This document shows positions 6,298-13,702 of a stretch of DNA of 13,702 nucleotides, in pieces (position 1 is the stretch's first letter; the number at the start of each line of letters is the position of its first letter). This DNA comes from Akkermansia muciniphila. GTDB taxonomy: Bacteria > Verrucomicrobiota > Verrucomicrobiia > Verrucomicrobiales > V1-33. A model generated the notes under the pieces. The model was not told the origin of the DNA. It did not search any database and saw only the letters and a list, made by a program, of their open reading frames with translations. The position numbers were made by a program, and so were the translations under genes. The stretch covers positions 1 to 13,702 of the forward strand of contig CALQKQ020000043.1 in assembly GCA_943331195.2 (NCBI GenBank), written 5' to 3'.

Positions 6298-6477
6298 ATG
6301 AACATGGAAGTTTCCTCGGCAGCCTTTGGGGTGGGCACCCTCGCCTTGATCAACGCCGGCCTCGCCGAACAGAAGGGGCGCAGCCGCCTGATTTGGTTTC
6401 TCGTTTCCCTGATCACGGGCCCGCTCGCGACCTTTCTCATCGTGGTGCTCGACCGCGTCGACGCGCGGCGCCTGTAG
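6298..6477 (+). CDS. Small membrane protein of unknown function, 59 residues
   Basis: I do not recognise a named family. The short product has two hydrophobic stretches (about 7-22 and 32-51) joined by a charged turn, AEQKGRSR, and ends LDRVDARRL. The pattern KGRSRxxWFLxSLxxGPLATxxIVV is like that seen in many small two-helix membrane proteins of unknown role. The ATG at 6298 was chosen; a second ATG two codons on is equally possible. It lies 91 bases after trpS on the same strand and its stop is seven bases from the stop of the convergent rhodanese gene. The hydrophobic layout and tight packing argue for a real gene, but it is short. Confidence 0.6.
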   Translation: MNMEVSSAAFGVGTLALINAGLAEQKGRSRLIWFLVSLITGPLATFLIVVLDRVDARRL

Positions 6478-6484
6478 GAGAAGG

Positions 6485-6952
6485 TTAGGGTTTGGCTGCG
6501 GGTTGACCCGCCGCCTTCCAGGCCGGCCAGCCGCCGCGCAGGATGAGCCATTCCCGATCGCCCAGGGGGGTTTGGCGCAAGCGGTCGCGCACTTCGCGGC
6601 TAGCGGCGCACTGCTGCCCATCGCAGTAAATGATCGCGGCCGCCCCCTCCGGCGCTTCGCTGAGGGCGGGAAAAGCTTCGATCAAGAGATTTTCCCAATC
6701 CGCGACATTGAGCGAAAGGGCACCGGGAATGTGGCCGAGGGCGAATTCCCGGCTGGCGCGGGCATCCAGCCAAATCACCGGCCCCGCTGCGGCGCGGGCG
6801 AGCGCTTCCGCGACCGAAATTTCCCCCGGCCCCGCTTCCTCCTGGGTAAGGTACCATTCCGGGCGCTGCGGGTGGAACCGCCCCGCCAAGGCTGCCGCTG
6901 CGGCCGTCAGCGCAAGAATCGCGGCGATCTGAAGCAGGAGGCGCGGGATCAT
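6485..6952 (-). CDS. Membrane-anchored rhodanese-domain protein
   Basis: The 155-residue product begins with one hydrophobic segment (about 3-24), an uncleaved anchor or signal, followed by a single rhodanese domain likely outside the cytoplasmic membrane. Rhodanese landmarks are LDARASREFALGHIPGALSLN (about 62-82), the active-site loop IIYCDGQQCAASREV with the predicted sulfur-carrying Cys110, and the closing RGGWPAW. A second cysteine, Cys115, lies in the loop, so a disulfide or persulfide-relay form is possible. I chose the ATG at 6952; an in-frame TTG at 6991 would add 13 residues before the anchor. It follows the DUF1573 gene by 65 bases and is probably co-transcribed with it and perhaps with cdaA. 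The substrate is unknown. Confidence 0.85.
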   Translation of the reverse strand: MIPRLLLQIAAILALTAAAAALAGRFHPQRPEWYLTQEEAGPGEISVAEALARAAAGPVIWLDARASREFALGHIPGALSLNVADWENLLIEAFPALSEAPEGAAAIIYCDGQQCAASREVRDRLRQTPLGDREWLILRGGWPAWKAAGQPAAKP

Positions 6953-7017
6953 AAGAGTGTGCTCAAACCAAAAAAGCCTCCGCCAAGCCAACCGCGCTCA
7001 GGAGAGGGTGATATCCT

Positions 7018-7716
7018 TCACTTGCCCGGAACGGCGGCCGGGGCGGCGGGCTTCTTGTCGGTGATGTTGAAAAAGACCAGGCGCTTCTGGTACCGCGAGA
7101 ATTTGCTATCGGTTTCCACCCTCACCAAGCCTAGCACCTTAGCTTCCGTGCTGCTCGGAGTCACGCTGATCTCGTACTCTTTCCCCGGGCTGATCTCGCG
7201 AATCGACGTCTTCATGACCTCGCGGGACGGCACCGCCGCCTTGATCACGACCGGGTCCTCTCCGAGCACCTTGATGTTCACGGTTTTAGCCACGGCCGCT
7301 TCGCCGACCTGCCAAATCAACTGCGCCGGCGCGATCTGGAACAGCCCGGGGATGCTCAGCTTCAAGACCAAGCGCGACTCCGCTTGCGCCGCATCATCGG
7401 TGGTGACCACGACCTCCTTGCTGAGCTCGCCCTCAAAGCCCCCAACCTCGAACGCGGTGTCGATGACGCCCGACTCGCCCGGCTGAAATTCCATCTTCCC
7501 ATCCGCCGTCTCCGCCCGCACGCAGCTACAAAACGTCCGGATGTCGGTGATCTTGACCGGCCGATTCCCCGTGACCTTGAAGGCGAAGCGGGCCGCGATT
7601 TCCCCGTCCTCAATCTTGACCGACACGTTCTGCACCGGCTGTTCAAATTCCAAGCCAGCCTGCGCCCAAGAAGCTGCCGCCAGACTGGCAGCGAGGAGGA
7701 AATTCCGCACGTTCAT
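7018..7716 (-). CDS. Secreted DUF1573 protein
   Basis: The 232-residue product has a signal peptide (hydrophobic about 6-18, likely cleavage after AQA at 18-20) and then a DUF1573-type Ig-like beta domain. The recognisable pattern includes FKVTGNRPVKITDIRTFCSC (46-65), FQPGESGVIDTAF, and EVVVTTDD. Members occur mainly in Bacteroidetes and the PVC group; their function is not established. The Cys-Ser-Cys pair (63, 65) is typical of the family and would be outside the cytoplasm. A second beta domain follows (about 125-215), and the tail is Ala/Pro/Lys-rich. It stands between cdaA (70 bases upstream) and the rhodanese (65 bases downstream), all on one strand. Pairing with a thiol-active rhodanese suggests a cysteine-related extracytoplasmic role, but this is inference. 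Confidence 0.88.
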   Translation of the reverse strand: MNVRNFLLAASLAAASWAQAGLEFEQPVQNVSVKIEDGEIAARFAFKVTGNRPVKITDIRTFCSCVRAETADGKMEFQPGESGVIDTAFEVGGFEGELSKEVVVTTDDAAQAESRLVLKLSIPGLFQIAPAQLIWQVGEAAVAKTVNIKVLGEDPVVIKAAVPSREVMKTSIREISPGKEYEISVTPSSTEAKVLGLVRVETDSKFSRYQKRLVFFNITDKKPAAPAAVPGK

Positions 7717-7732
7717 GGCTTCATCATAAGCC
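7717..7732 (-). repeat. Short hairpin touching the DUF1573 start codon
   Basis: On the minus strand GGCTT and AAGCC flank ATGATG and end directly at the ATG. The same bases overlap the candidate -10 hexamer, so promoter and hairpin readings exclude each other. It is short and may be chance. Confidence 0.25.
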
Positions 7733-7750
7733 TTCCCGCTCGCAGCACAA
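7723..7750 (-). promoter_or_regulatory. Candidate promoter of the DUF1573 gene
   Basis: Read on the minus strand, TTGTGC (7745-7750) is followed after 16 bases by TATGAT (7723-7728, five of six matches to TATAAT). The -35 hexamer starts 34 bases before the ATG at 7716, the same spacing as in trpS. Transcription would begin at about the start codon. A separate message from cdaA is therefore possible. Confidence 0.4.
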
Positions 7751-7762
7751 GATCAGAGCGGG
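7735..7762 (-). repeat. Inverted repeat between cdaA and the DUF1573 gene
   Basis: CCCGCTC (7735-7741) and GAGCGGG (7756-7762) are perfect seven-base arms with a 14-base loop, placed 25 bases after the cdaA stop. No T-run follows, so terminator function is uncertain; a weak or Rho-assisted transcript end is possible. The candidate DUF1573 -35 hexamer lies in the loop. Confidence 0.35.
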
Positions 7763-7786
7763 CACCGCCGCCGCCGCCCTACCGCC

Positions 7787-8602
7787 TCACACCTCCTGGC
7801 GCTTGGTCGGGCTGTTGCCCCCCTCCTTGCCCTTTTCCTTTTCCCGGGCGGCCTCGCCGGGCTCGGCCTTGACCTTGAGCAGGCGCACCAAACGCTCCGT
7901 CATCCGCTCCGGCGTCAGGCCCTGAATCAAGTCCCCTTCCACGCTGAGCGAAATGTGCCCGGTCTCCTCCGACACAATCACCGCGATGGCATCGGTCTGC
8001 TCGGTGATGCCCATGGCGGCGCGGTGGCGCAGCCCGACGCTGCGGTCTTGGATTTCCCGCTGGCTGATGGGGAAAACGCAGCCCGCTCCCACGATGCGGC
8101 CCGAGCGCAAAATCATCCCGCCATCGTGCAGCGCCGTTTTGGGGTGAAAAATCGTCAGGGTTAGCTCGGGCGAAAAGCTGGCGTCGATCTCGACCCCCGT
8201 TTCTAAATAGGTCTCCAACTCCATGCCGCGCTCAAAGGCGAAGAGGGCCCCAAAGCGCTTCGCCGAAAGGTCGCGCACCGCCTCTTCCAGCGCTTCGAGC
8301 AATTCCATGTTCTCCCGCGCCCCCGAAAAAAGCCGGTGGCTGCCCAAGCTGACAAAACTCCGCCGCATCTCCGGCTGAAAGATCACCACTAACGTCACCC
8401 CCACAAAAAAGGCAAAGGTGCGCACTAACTCTAACTTGAACGCATGCGCCAGCAGCACCAGCGCCAGCACCATGAGCAACACCGCCGGCAACAGCCGCGC
8501 CCCCGTGCTCTTCCGCAGGAACCACCAGGCATAGAGCAGCGCCCCTCCCATGAGGATCACCTCGAGAAAGTCGCGCCAATGTTGATGAAAAAAGAAACCC
8601 AT
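7787..8602 (-). CDS. cdaA: Membrane-bound diadenylate cyclase CdaA
   Basis: CdaA (DacA) makes the second messenger c-di-AMP from two ATP, controlling potassium and osmolyte balance and cell-wall stability. The 271-residue product has three N-terminal membrane helices (about 13-29, 36-54, 61-77) ending in the family's VIFQPEMRR. A linker helix and the DAC catalytic domain follow (about 100-245). In the domain, LHDGGMIL (159-165) occupies the DGA motif and GLRHRAAMG (190-198) contains the RHR motif. The usual DGA reads DGG here. The tail (250-271) is highly charged and probably disordered. I chose the ATG at 8602, which gives the short N terminus usual for CdaA; an in-frame GTG at 8638 would add 12 residues. 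The partner gene cdaR (YbbR domain), common next to cdaA, is absent from the window. Confidence 0.94.
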   Translation of the reverse strand: MGFFFHQHWRDFLEVILMGGALLYAWWFLRKSTGARLLPAVLLMVLALVLLAHAFKLELVRTFAFFVGVTLVVIFQPEMRRSFVSLGSHRLFSGARENMELLEALEEAVRDLSAKRFGALFAFERGMELETYLETGVEIDASFSPELTLTIFHPKTALHDGGMILRSGRIVGAGCVFPISQREIQDRSVGLRHRAAMGITEQTDAIAVIVSEETGHISLSVEGDLIQGLTPERMTERLVRLLKVKAEPGEAAREKEKGKEGGNSPTKRQEV

Positions 8603-8848
8603 GCGCCTGAGGCGAAAAGCTAAACCAGGGATGCCCACTCCGCCAGCGGGAAGTCAGGAAACGCAAAGCATTTGCCCTTGAGGGCAGGTCAGTTTAAGTT
8701 AGCAAAGTGAAGGGTCGCCCCGCGCCCGATTCCTGCTCTCCCCCCCGGCAAGCGCCCTCCCCGCCGCCGCCGCCCGCTGGCGGCAAAACCGTCCGACCAC
8801 TCGCACTTTCCCTTTTCTATTCCCGAAAACCTGCCCTTTTGACCCTGC
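8603..8848. other. Divergent control region between cdaA and sucC
   Basis: This 246-base gap is the longest non-coding stretch in the window and must hold the promoters of cdaA (minus) and sucC (plus). It contains a near-palindrome, TGCCCTTGAGGGCA (8673-8686, arms of six bases), overlapping GCAAA/TTTGC (8663-8675). It also has a weak plus-strand promoter-like pair, TTGCCC (8672-8677) and TAAGTT (8695-8700), 17 bases apart. The rest is C-rich, with a GCCGCC-type run near 8760-8775. No RNA gene or protein is evident. Confidence 0.4.
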
Positions 8849-10039
<1,191 letters not shown>

Positions 10040-10096
10040 CCCACGCTCGGCTTCTCTTCCGCAAGTCCTCCGCTCCTCCATTCACTTCCCGATCCC

Positions 10097-11002
10097 ATGT
10101 CTATTTTAGTCAACGAAAACACCCGCATCCTCGTCCAAGGCATCACTGGCAGTTTCGGCGCCCGCCATGCCCAGCTCAGTCTCGACTACGGCACCAAACT
10201 CGTCGCCGGCGTCACCCCCGGCAAGGGCGGCCAGGTCTTCGAACACAACGGCCACAAGGTTCCCATCTTTGACACCGTCGAAGAAGCGGCCCGCCAAACC
10301 GGGGCCACGGTCTCCTGCATTTTCGTGCCGCCCGCCTTCGCCGGCGACGCCATTCTCGAAGGCGTCGGCGCCGGCTTGGACCTCGCCGTCTGCATCACCG
10401 AAGGCATCCCGGTGATGGACATGATGCGCGTCCGCGCCGCCATGGAAGGCAGCCGCACCCGCCTCATTGGCCCTAACTGTCCTGGCTTGGTCACCCCCGG
10501 CACCGGCAAGGACTCCCACGGCGGCTGCCGCATCGGCATCGCCCCAGGCTACATCCACAAGCGCGGCAGCATCGGCGTGGTCTCCCGCTCCGGAACCCTA
10601 ACCTACGAAGCGGTCTGGCAACTCACCTCCCGCGGCCTCGGCCAAAGCACCTGCGTCGGCATCGGCGGCGATCCGATCAACGGCACCAACCACCTCGACG
10701 TCATCAAGATGTTCAATGAGGATCCCGAAACCGAAGGCATCATCATGATTGGAGAAATCGGCGGCACCAACGAAGAACAAGCCGCCGAGTGGGTCAAAGC
10801 CCACTGCCGCAAGCCCATGGCCGGCTTCATCGCCGGAGCCACCGCCCCTCCCGGCCGCCGCATGGGCCACGCCGGCGCCATCGTCTCCGGAGGCAAAGGC
10901 ACCGCCGCCGCCAAACAAGCCGCCATGGAAGAGGCCGGCATCGAAATCGCCGCCACGCCCTCGGACATGGCCGACGCCCTGATCCGCGCGATGAAGCGCT
11001 AG
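10097..11002 (+). CDS. sucD: Succinyl-CoA ligase, alpha subunit
   Basis: This subunit binds CoA and carries the phosphohistidine intermediate. The 301-residue product shows the CoA-binding Rossmann beginning ILVNENTRILVQGITGSFG, IGPNCPGLVTPG (124-135), VVSRSGTLTYEA (161-172) and IGEIGG with Glu220. The active-site block GRRMGHAGAIVSGGKGT carries the phosphorylated His258. Compared with the E. coli protein there are about eight extra residues, TGKDSHGG (136-143), between the conserved VTPG and the IGIxPG strand. It forms one operon with sucC (57 bases apart) and shares its promoter as far as can be seen. It ends in TAG; the DUF1080 gene starts 87 bases later. Confidence 0.97.
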   Translation: MSILVNENTRILVQGITGSFGARHAQLSLDYGTKLVAGVTPGKGGQVFEHNGHKVPIFDTVEEAARQTGATVSCIFVPPAFAGDAILEGVGAGLDLAVCITEGIPVMDMMRVRAAMEGSRTRLIGPNCPGLVTPGTGKDSHGGCRIGIAPGYIHKRGSIGVVSRSGTLTYEAVWQLTSRGLGQSTCVGIGGDPINGTNHLDVIKMFNEDPETEGIIMIGEIGGTNEEQAAEWVKAHCRKPMAGFIAGATAPPGRRMGHAGAIVSGGKGTAAAKQAAMEEAGIEIAATPSDMADALIRAMKR

Positions 11003-11089
11003 GGCCACGCTCGCGCCGCCCCCTCCGCTTCCGCGGGCGGGGCGGCCCGGGCCTCCCCATCCTGCCACCTCCCGCCGCCCGCCCCACCG

Positions 11090-11887
11090 ATGACCCGCGC
11101 CTGCTCCGCTCTCTTCGCCTGCTTTCTCATCGGCCTCGCTCCGGCGGCAGACCCTCCCGCCGCCGCCGCCGCCGGGTGGATTCCCTTGTTCAACGGGCGC
11201 AACCTCGAGGGCTGGACCATCAAAATCGCCAAGCACCCCCTCGGCGAAAATGCGCTCAACACCTTTCGCGTCGAGGACGGCATCATCAAGGTCAGCTACG
11301 ACGACTATCCCAAGTTCGATAGCCGATTCGGCCATCTCTTCACGAACATCGCCTATTCCCACTACATCCTGCGGCTAGACTATCGCTTCACCGGCCACAT
11401 GATGGCCGACGCCCCCAGCTATGTTAACTTGAACAGCGGGGTCATGATTCACGCGCAGTCCCCGCAGAGCATGGGCTTCGACCAAGGATTTCCCTGCAGC
11501 TTGGAAATGCAGTTCCTCGCCGATGAAGGCCTCGGCCCCCGCGCCACCGCTAACCTTTGTACCCCAGGCACCAACATCCACCTCGGTGGCAAGTTAGTGA
11601 CCCAGCACATCATCAGCTCCAGCGCTCCCACTTTCCCCCCCGCGCAATGGGTTAGCGCCGAAGTGGAAGTCCACGGCTACGATGAAATCATCCACCGCAT
11701 CAACGGCATCGAGGTCCTCCGCTACCAGGGCCCCGAACTCGACCCCAAAAACGACAACGCCCCTGCCACCCCCCTCCTCGAAGCGGGCAGCCCGCTCGGG
11801 CTCCGCTTTGGCCACATCGCCCTCCAGGCCGAGGGCCAGCCGGTTTGGTTCCGCAACATCGCCTTGAAGTCGCTCGAAAAACCCTAG
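11090..11887 (+). CDS. Secreted DUF1080 protein (3-keto-disaccharide hydrolase-like)
   Basis: The 265-residue product has a signal peptide (hydrophobic about 7-17, probable cleavage after APA near 19) followed by an Ala/Pro linker and one DUF1080 domain (PF06439). This is a concanavalin-like beta sandwich abundant in Bacteroidetes, Planctomycetes and Verrucomicrobia, where some members act on 3-keto sugars or other glycosides. The domain opens with the typical WIPLFNGRNLEGW (30-42). It continues with FRVEDGIIKV, HYILRLDYRF, NLNSGVMIH and LEMQFL, and ends HIALQAEGQPVWFRNIALK, the usual DUF1080 finish. Export is expected. It lies downstream of sucD and converges on the DUF1501 gene with 14 bases between the stops. 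The natural substrate cannot be read from the sequence. Confidence 0.9.
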   Translation: MTRACSALFACFLIGLAPAADPPAAAAAGWIPLFNGRNLEGWTIKIAKHPLGENALNTFRVEDGIIKVSYDDYPKFDSRFGHLFTNIAYSHYILRLDYRFTGHMMADAPSYVNLNSGVMIHAQSPQSMGFDQGFPCSLEMQFLADEGLGPRATANLCTPGTNIHLGGKLVTQHIISSSAPTFPPAQWVSAEVEVHGYDEIIHRINGIEVLRYQGPELDPKNDNAPATPLLEAGSPLGLRFGHIALQAEGQPVWFRNIALKSLEKP

Positions 11888-11901
11888 CGTCTTCGCCGAG
11901 G

Positions 11902-13299
11902 TCAGGCCACTACTTCCAAAATGGGCTTTCCGCTCGAAATCATGATCGGGCGGCCCTGGGCATCCAACACTTCGCTGCGCGGGTCGATGCCCATCAAGTA
12001 GTAAATGGTCGCGGCGACGTCGTCGGGGGTGACCGCATCCGCAGCGGGGTGGCTGCCGGTCTCGTCGCTGGCCCCGTGGACAAAGCCCCGCTTGGTGCCC
12101 CCGCCCGCTAACAAGACCGTGTAGCAGTGCGGCCAATGGTCCCGGCTGCTGTTGGCATTGATCTTAGGGGTGCGCCCGAATTCCCCCATCCACACCACCA
12201 GGGTTTCATCGAGCAAACCGCGCTGCTCTAAGTCGAGCAGGAGGGTCGGCAGGGTCTGCTCGGTAATGGGCAGATGGTATTTCTCAATGATGGGATACAT
12301 CCGGGTGTTGTTAAACCCATGGGTGTCCCAGCCGCCGCCGTCGGTCTTTTGTCCGCCGATGCTGTCGCTGAAATAACATGTCGTGAAGCGCACGCCGCTC
12401 TCGGCGAGGCGTCGCGCCAGCAGGCAGCCCTGACCGTAGGTGGTGCGGCCATAGGCTTCGCGGATGTTCTCCGGCTCCGCCGCGATATTGAAGGCCTCGC
12501 GAATGCGCGGGCTGTGCAACATCCCGAGCGCCTTGCTGTAGTAGTCGTCCAGCCCTCGGGCCTCCGCGCTGAAATCCATCAGGCGCGCTTGTTGGTCGAT
12601 GAATTGCTGCAGCCCCCGGCGATGCTGCAGGCGATCAATCCCCAGTCCTTCCGGCAGGCTGAATTGCGGCAGGCTAAAGCTTGGATCGTTAGGGTCGGAG
12701 GGAACGTAGAGGGGGTCGTGCCGCTTCCCCAGAAAGCTAGCGAACTGCCCTGGGGTGGGGCTACCATCCGCGATGATGTGCGGATAGGACACATAGCTGG
12801 GCATGGCCGGGTCGCGCTGCGCGATCAACTTATCGGCGACGGAGCCGTAGCCGGGAAAAAGCTCGATGGATTCGCGGAGGCGCTGGTCGTCGCTCGGTGG
12901 CGCCTTGCCTGTTAGGGCGTAGTAACCTGCCGAATTGTGATTCGACATGGTGTGGTGCACGCTGCGGATCAGGCTCACCTTGTCCATCACGGCGGCGGTT
13001 TTGGGCAAGCGGTCGTTCACCAAGATATCGGGGCAGGACGAAGCCATGGGGCGGTGGGGACCGCGATAGGATTCCTCGGCCTGCGGCTTCATGTCGAAGG
13101 TTTCGAGGTGGCTCGGTCCGCCCCACTGGAAGAGGAAGATGACGCTTTTGGCCCGGACGGGCAGCTTGGGGCCGGTGTATTGGCTAGAAGCCTGCAACAG
13201 TTTGGGCAGGGAAAGGCCGAGCAGGCCGAGCGAGCCCGCGCTCAGCATGGTGCGGCGCGTTAGGAGGGGCGAGCGATCAAAGGGGGAGCGAGCGAACAT
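11902..13299 (-). CDS. Tat-exported DUF1501 protein
   Basis: The 465-residue product opens with a twin-arginine signal, LTRRTMLSAGSLGLLGLSLP (13-32), so it is probably exported folded. The rest is DUF1501, a member of the alkaline phosphatase/sulfatase superfamily, typical of Planctomycetes and Verrucomicrobia and of unknown biochemical role. Seen: VIFLFQWGGPSHLETFDMKP (53-72), SVHHTMSNHNSAGYYALTG, DGGGWDTHG (about 321), VVWMGEFGRTPKIN and SRDHWPHCYTVLLAGGG, blocks that carry the putative metal-binding His and Asp. The gene starts 21 bases after the end of the DUF1553 gene, the usual arrangement for this pair, and they are surely co-transcribed. No Shine-Dalgarno is visible. The family assignment is secure; the function is unknown. 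Confidence 0.93.
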   Translation of the reverse strand: MFARSPFDRSPLLTRRTMLSAGSLGLLGLSLPKLLQASSQYTGPKLPVRAKSVIFLFQWGGPSHLETFDMKPQAEESYRGPHRPMASSCPDILVNDRLPKTAAVMDKVSLIRSVHHTMSNHNSAGYYALTGKAPPSDDQRLRESIELFPGYGSVADKLIAQRDPAMPSYVSYPHIIADGSPTPGQFASFLGKRHDPLYVPSDPNDPSFSLPQFSLPEGLGIDRLQHRRGLQQFIDQQARLMDFSAEARGLDDYYSKALGMLHSPRIREAFNIAAEPENIREAYGRTTYGQGCLLARRLAESGVRFTTCYFSDSIGGQKTDGGGWDTHGFNNTRMYPIIEKYHLPITEQTLPTLLLDLEQRGLLDETLVVWMGEFGRTPKINANSSRDHWPHCYTVLLAGGGTKRGFVHGASDETGSHPAADAVTPDDVAATIYYLMGIDPRSEVLDAQGRPIMISSGKPILEVVA

Positions 13300-13320
13300 G
13301 GCGGGGCAGGGGCTCAGGGC

Positions 13321-13702
13321 TTAGTGGCGCAGGAGGAATTCCTTGGCGTTGAGGAGACTCCACGCGAGGTCTTCCAGGGCGGCGCGGCGTTGTGAGGGAT
13401 CTGCTAGGAGCGGGGCCAGGTGCTGCTCCTCCACGGCGGAGGGCGGGCGGCTCAAGGTGCGCCAATAGAGGTCGCGCACGGCATCGGCGGGGTCGAGAAA
13501 AGGATCGGCTAGGGCGGCGAGGTGGTTGTCGGCGGCGGCGATGGCGGCGGCGATGCCTGGTCCGCTGGTGAGAGTGAAGACTTGGGAGAGGGAGCTCTCA
13601 TCGCTGCGCTCGCAGCCGCAGGTGGTGGTGCGGGGGGACTTGCCGAACTGCTTGAGAAAGCGGTCGCTCTCGGTCGGTTTGGGGCTGCGGGCACCAAACC
13701 TA
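13321..13702 (-). CDS. DUF1553 (PSD1-type) protein, C-terminal end only
   Basis: Only the last 126 residues are in the window; the gene runs in from beyond the right edge. The fragment shows the family's C-terminal block: FLKQFGKSP, then TTTCGCERSDESSLSQVFTL with two cysteines, later RDLYWRTLSRPPS, and the ending LEDLAWSLLNAKEFLLRH directly before TAA. This is the diagnostic finish of DUF1549/DUF1553 proteins. In Planctomycetes and Verrucomicrobia these are large exported proteins, often with an N-terminal cytochrome c-like domain, encoded just upstream of a DUF1501 gene, as here. Function is not established; links to polysaccharide breakdown have been proposed from gene context. The reading frame is open to the right edge and contains no start. 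Confidence 0.92.
   Translation of the reverse strand, partial: RFGARSPKPTESDRFLKQFGKSPRTTTCGCERSDESSLSQVFTLTSGPGIAAAIAAADNHLAALADPFLDPADAVRDLYWRTLSRPPSAVEEQHLAPLLADPSQRRAALEDLAWSLLNAKEFLLRH

Noticed and set aside
11100..11125. Lipobox in the DUF1080 signal peptide (Leu-Phe-Ala-Cys)
   Set aside because: The cysteine lies within the hydrophobic core rather than after it and the -2 Phe is unfavourable, so a normal signal peptide is more likely.

Overview
The window is G+C-rich, densely coding bacterial chromosome. No gap between genes exceeds about 250 bases, and I see no insertion sequence, phage gene, CRISPR array or rRNA. The gene content points to the Planctomycetes-Verrucomicrobia-Chlamydiae group, most likely a verrucomicrobial relative. 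A DUF1501/DUF1553 gene pair and a DUF1080 protein sit beside a CdaA-type diadenylate cyclase, a DUF1573 protein and ordinary housekeeping genes. The phylum is inferred from gene content, not measured.

Layout. (1) 1-2129, minus strand: trpC (tryptophan synthesis) followed by mnmG (tRNA wobble uridine modification), whose 3' end lies outside the window. Two identical 14-base palindromes that match the ParB-binding site parS lie here, one inside mnmG and one in its leader. (2) 2295-6477, plus strand: tRNA-Gly(GCC), then a same-direction run of bioD, tadA, a TerC-family membrane gene, a DedA-family membrane gene, trpS and a 59-residue membrane protein gene. (3) 6485-8602, minus strand: cdaA (c-di-AMP synthesis), then a secreted DUF1573 protein, then a membrane-anchored rhodanese. 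(4) 8849-11887, plus strand: sucC-sucD (the succinyl-CoA ligase of the TCA cycle), then a secreted DUF1080 glycoside-hydrolase-like protein. (5) 11902-13702, minus strand: a Tat-exported DUF1501 protein with the end of a DUF1553 protein just upstream.

The genes mostly serve separate core tasks: tRNA maturation and charging (mnmG, tadA, trpS, tRNA-Gly), cofactor and amino-acid synthesis (bioD, trpC), envelope membrane functions (TerC, DedA, CdaA), central metabolism (sucCD), and the exported-protein sets typical of this bacterial group. Regions 3 and 5 look like small operons with functions outside the cytoplasmic membrane.

The strongest non-gene signal is the parS pair. mnmG is a classical neighbour of rsmG-parA-parB near the replication origin, so the window probably lies close to the chromosome's partition locus. 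The second general signal is that none of the fifteen protein starts in the window is preceded by a convincing Shine-Dalgarno sequence. At least three of these genes carry promoter-like hexamers placed so that transcription would begin almost at the start codon. I did not find a convincing wholly new multi-gene system here.
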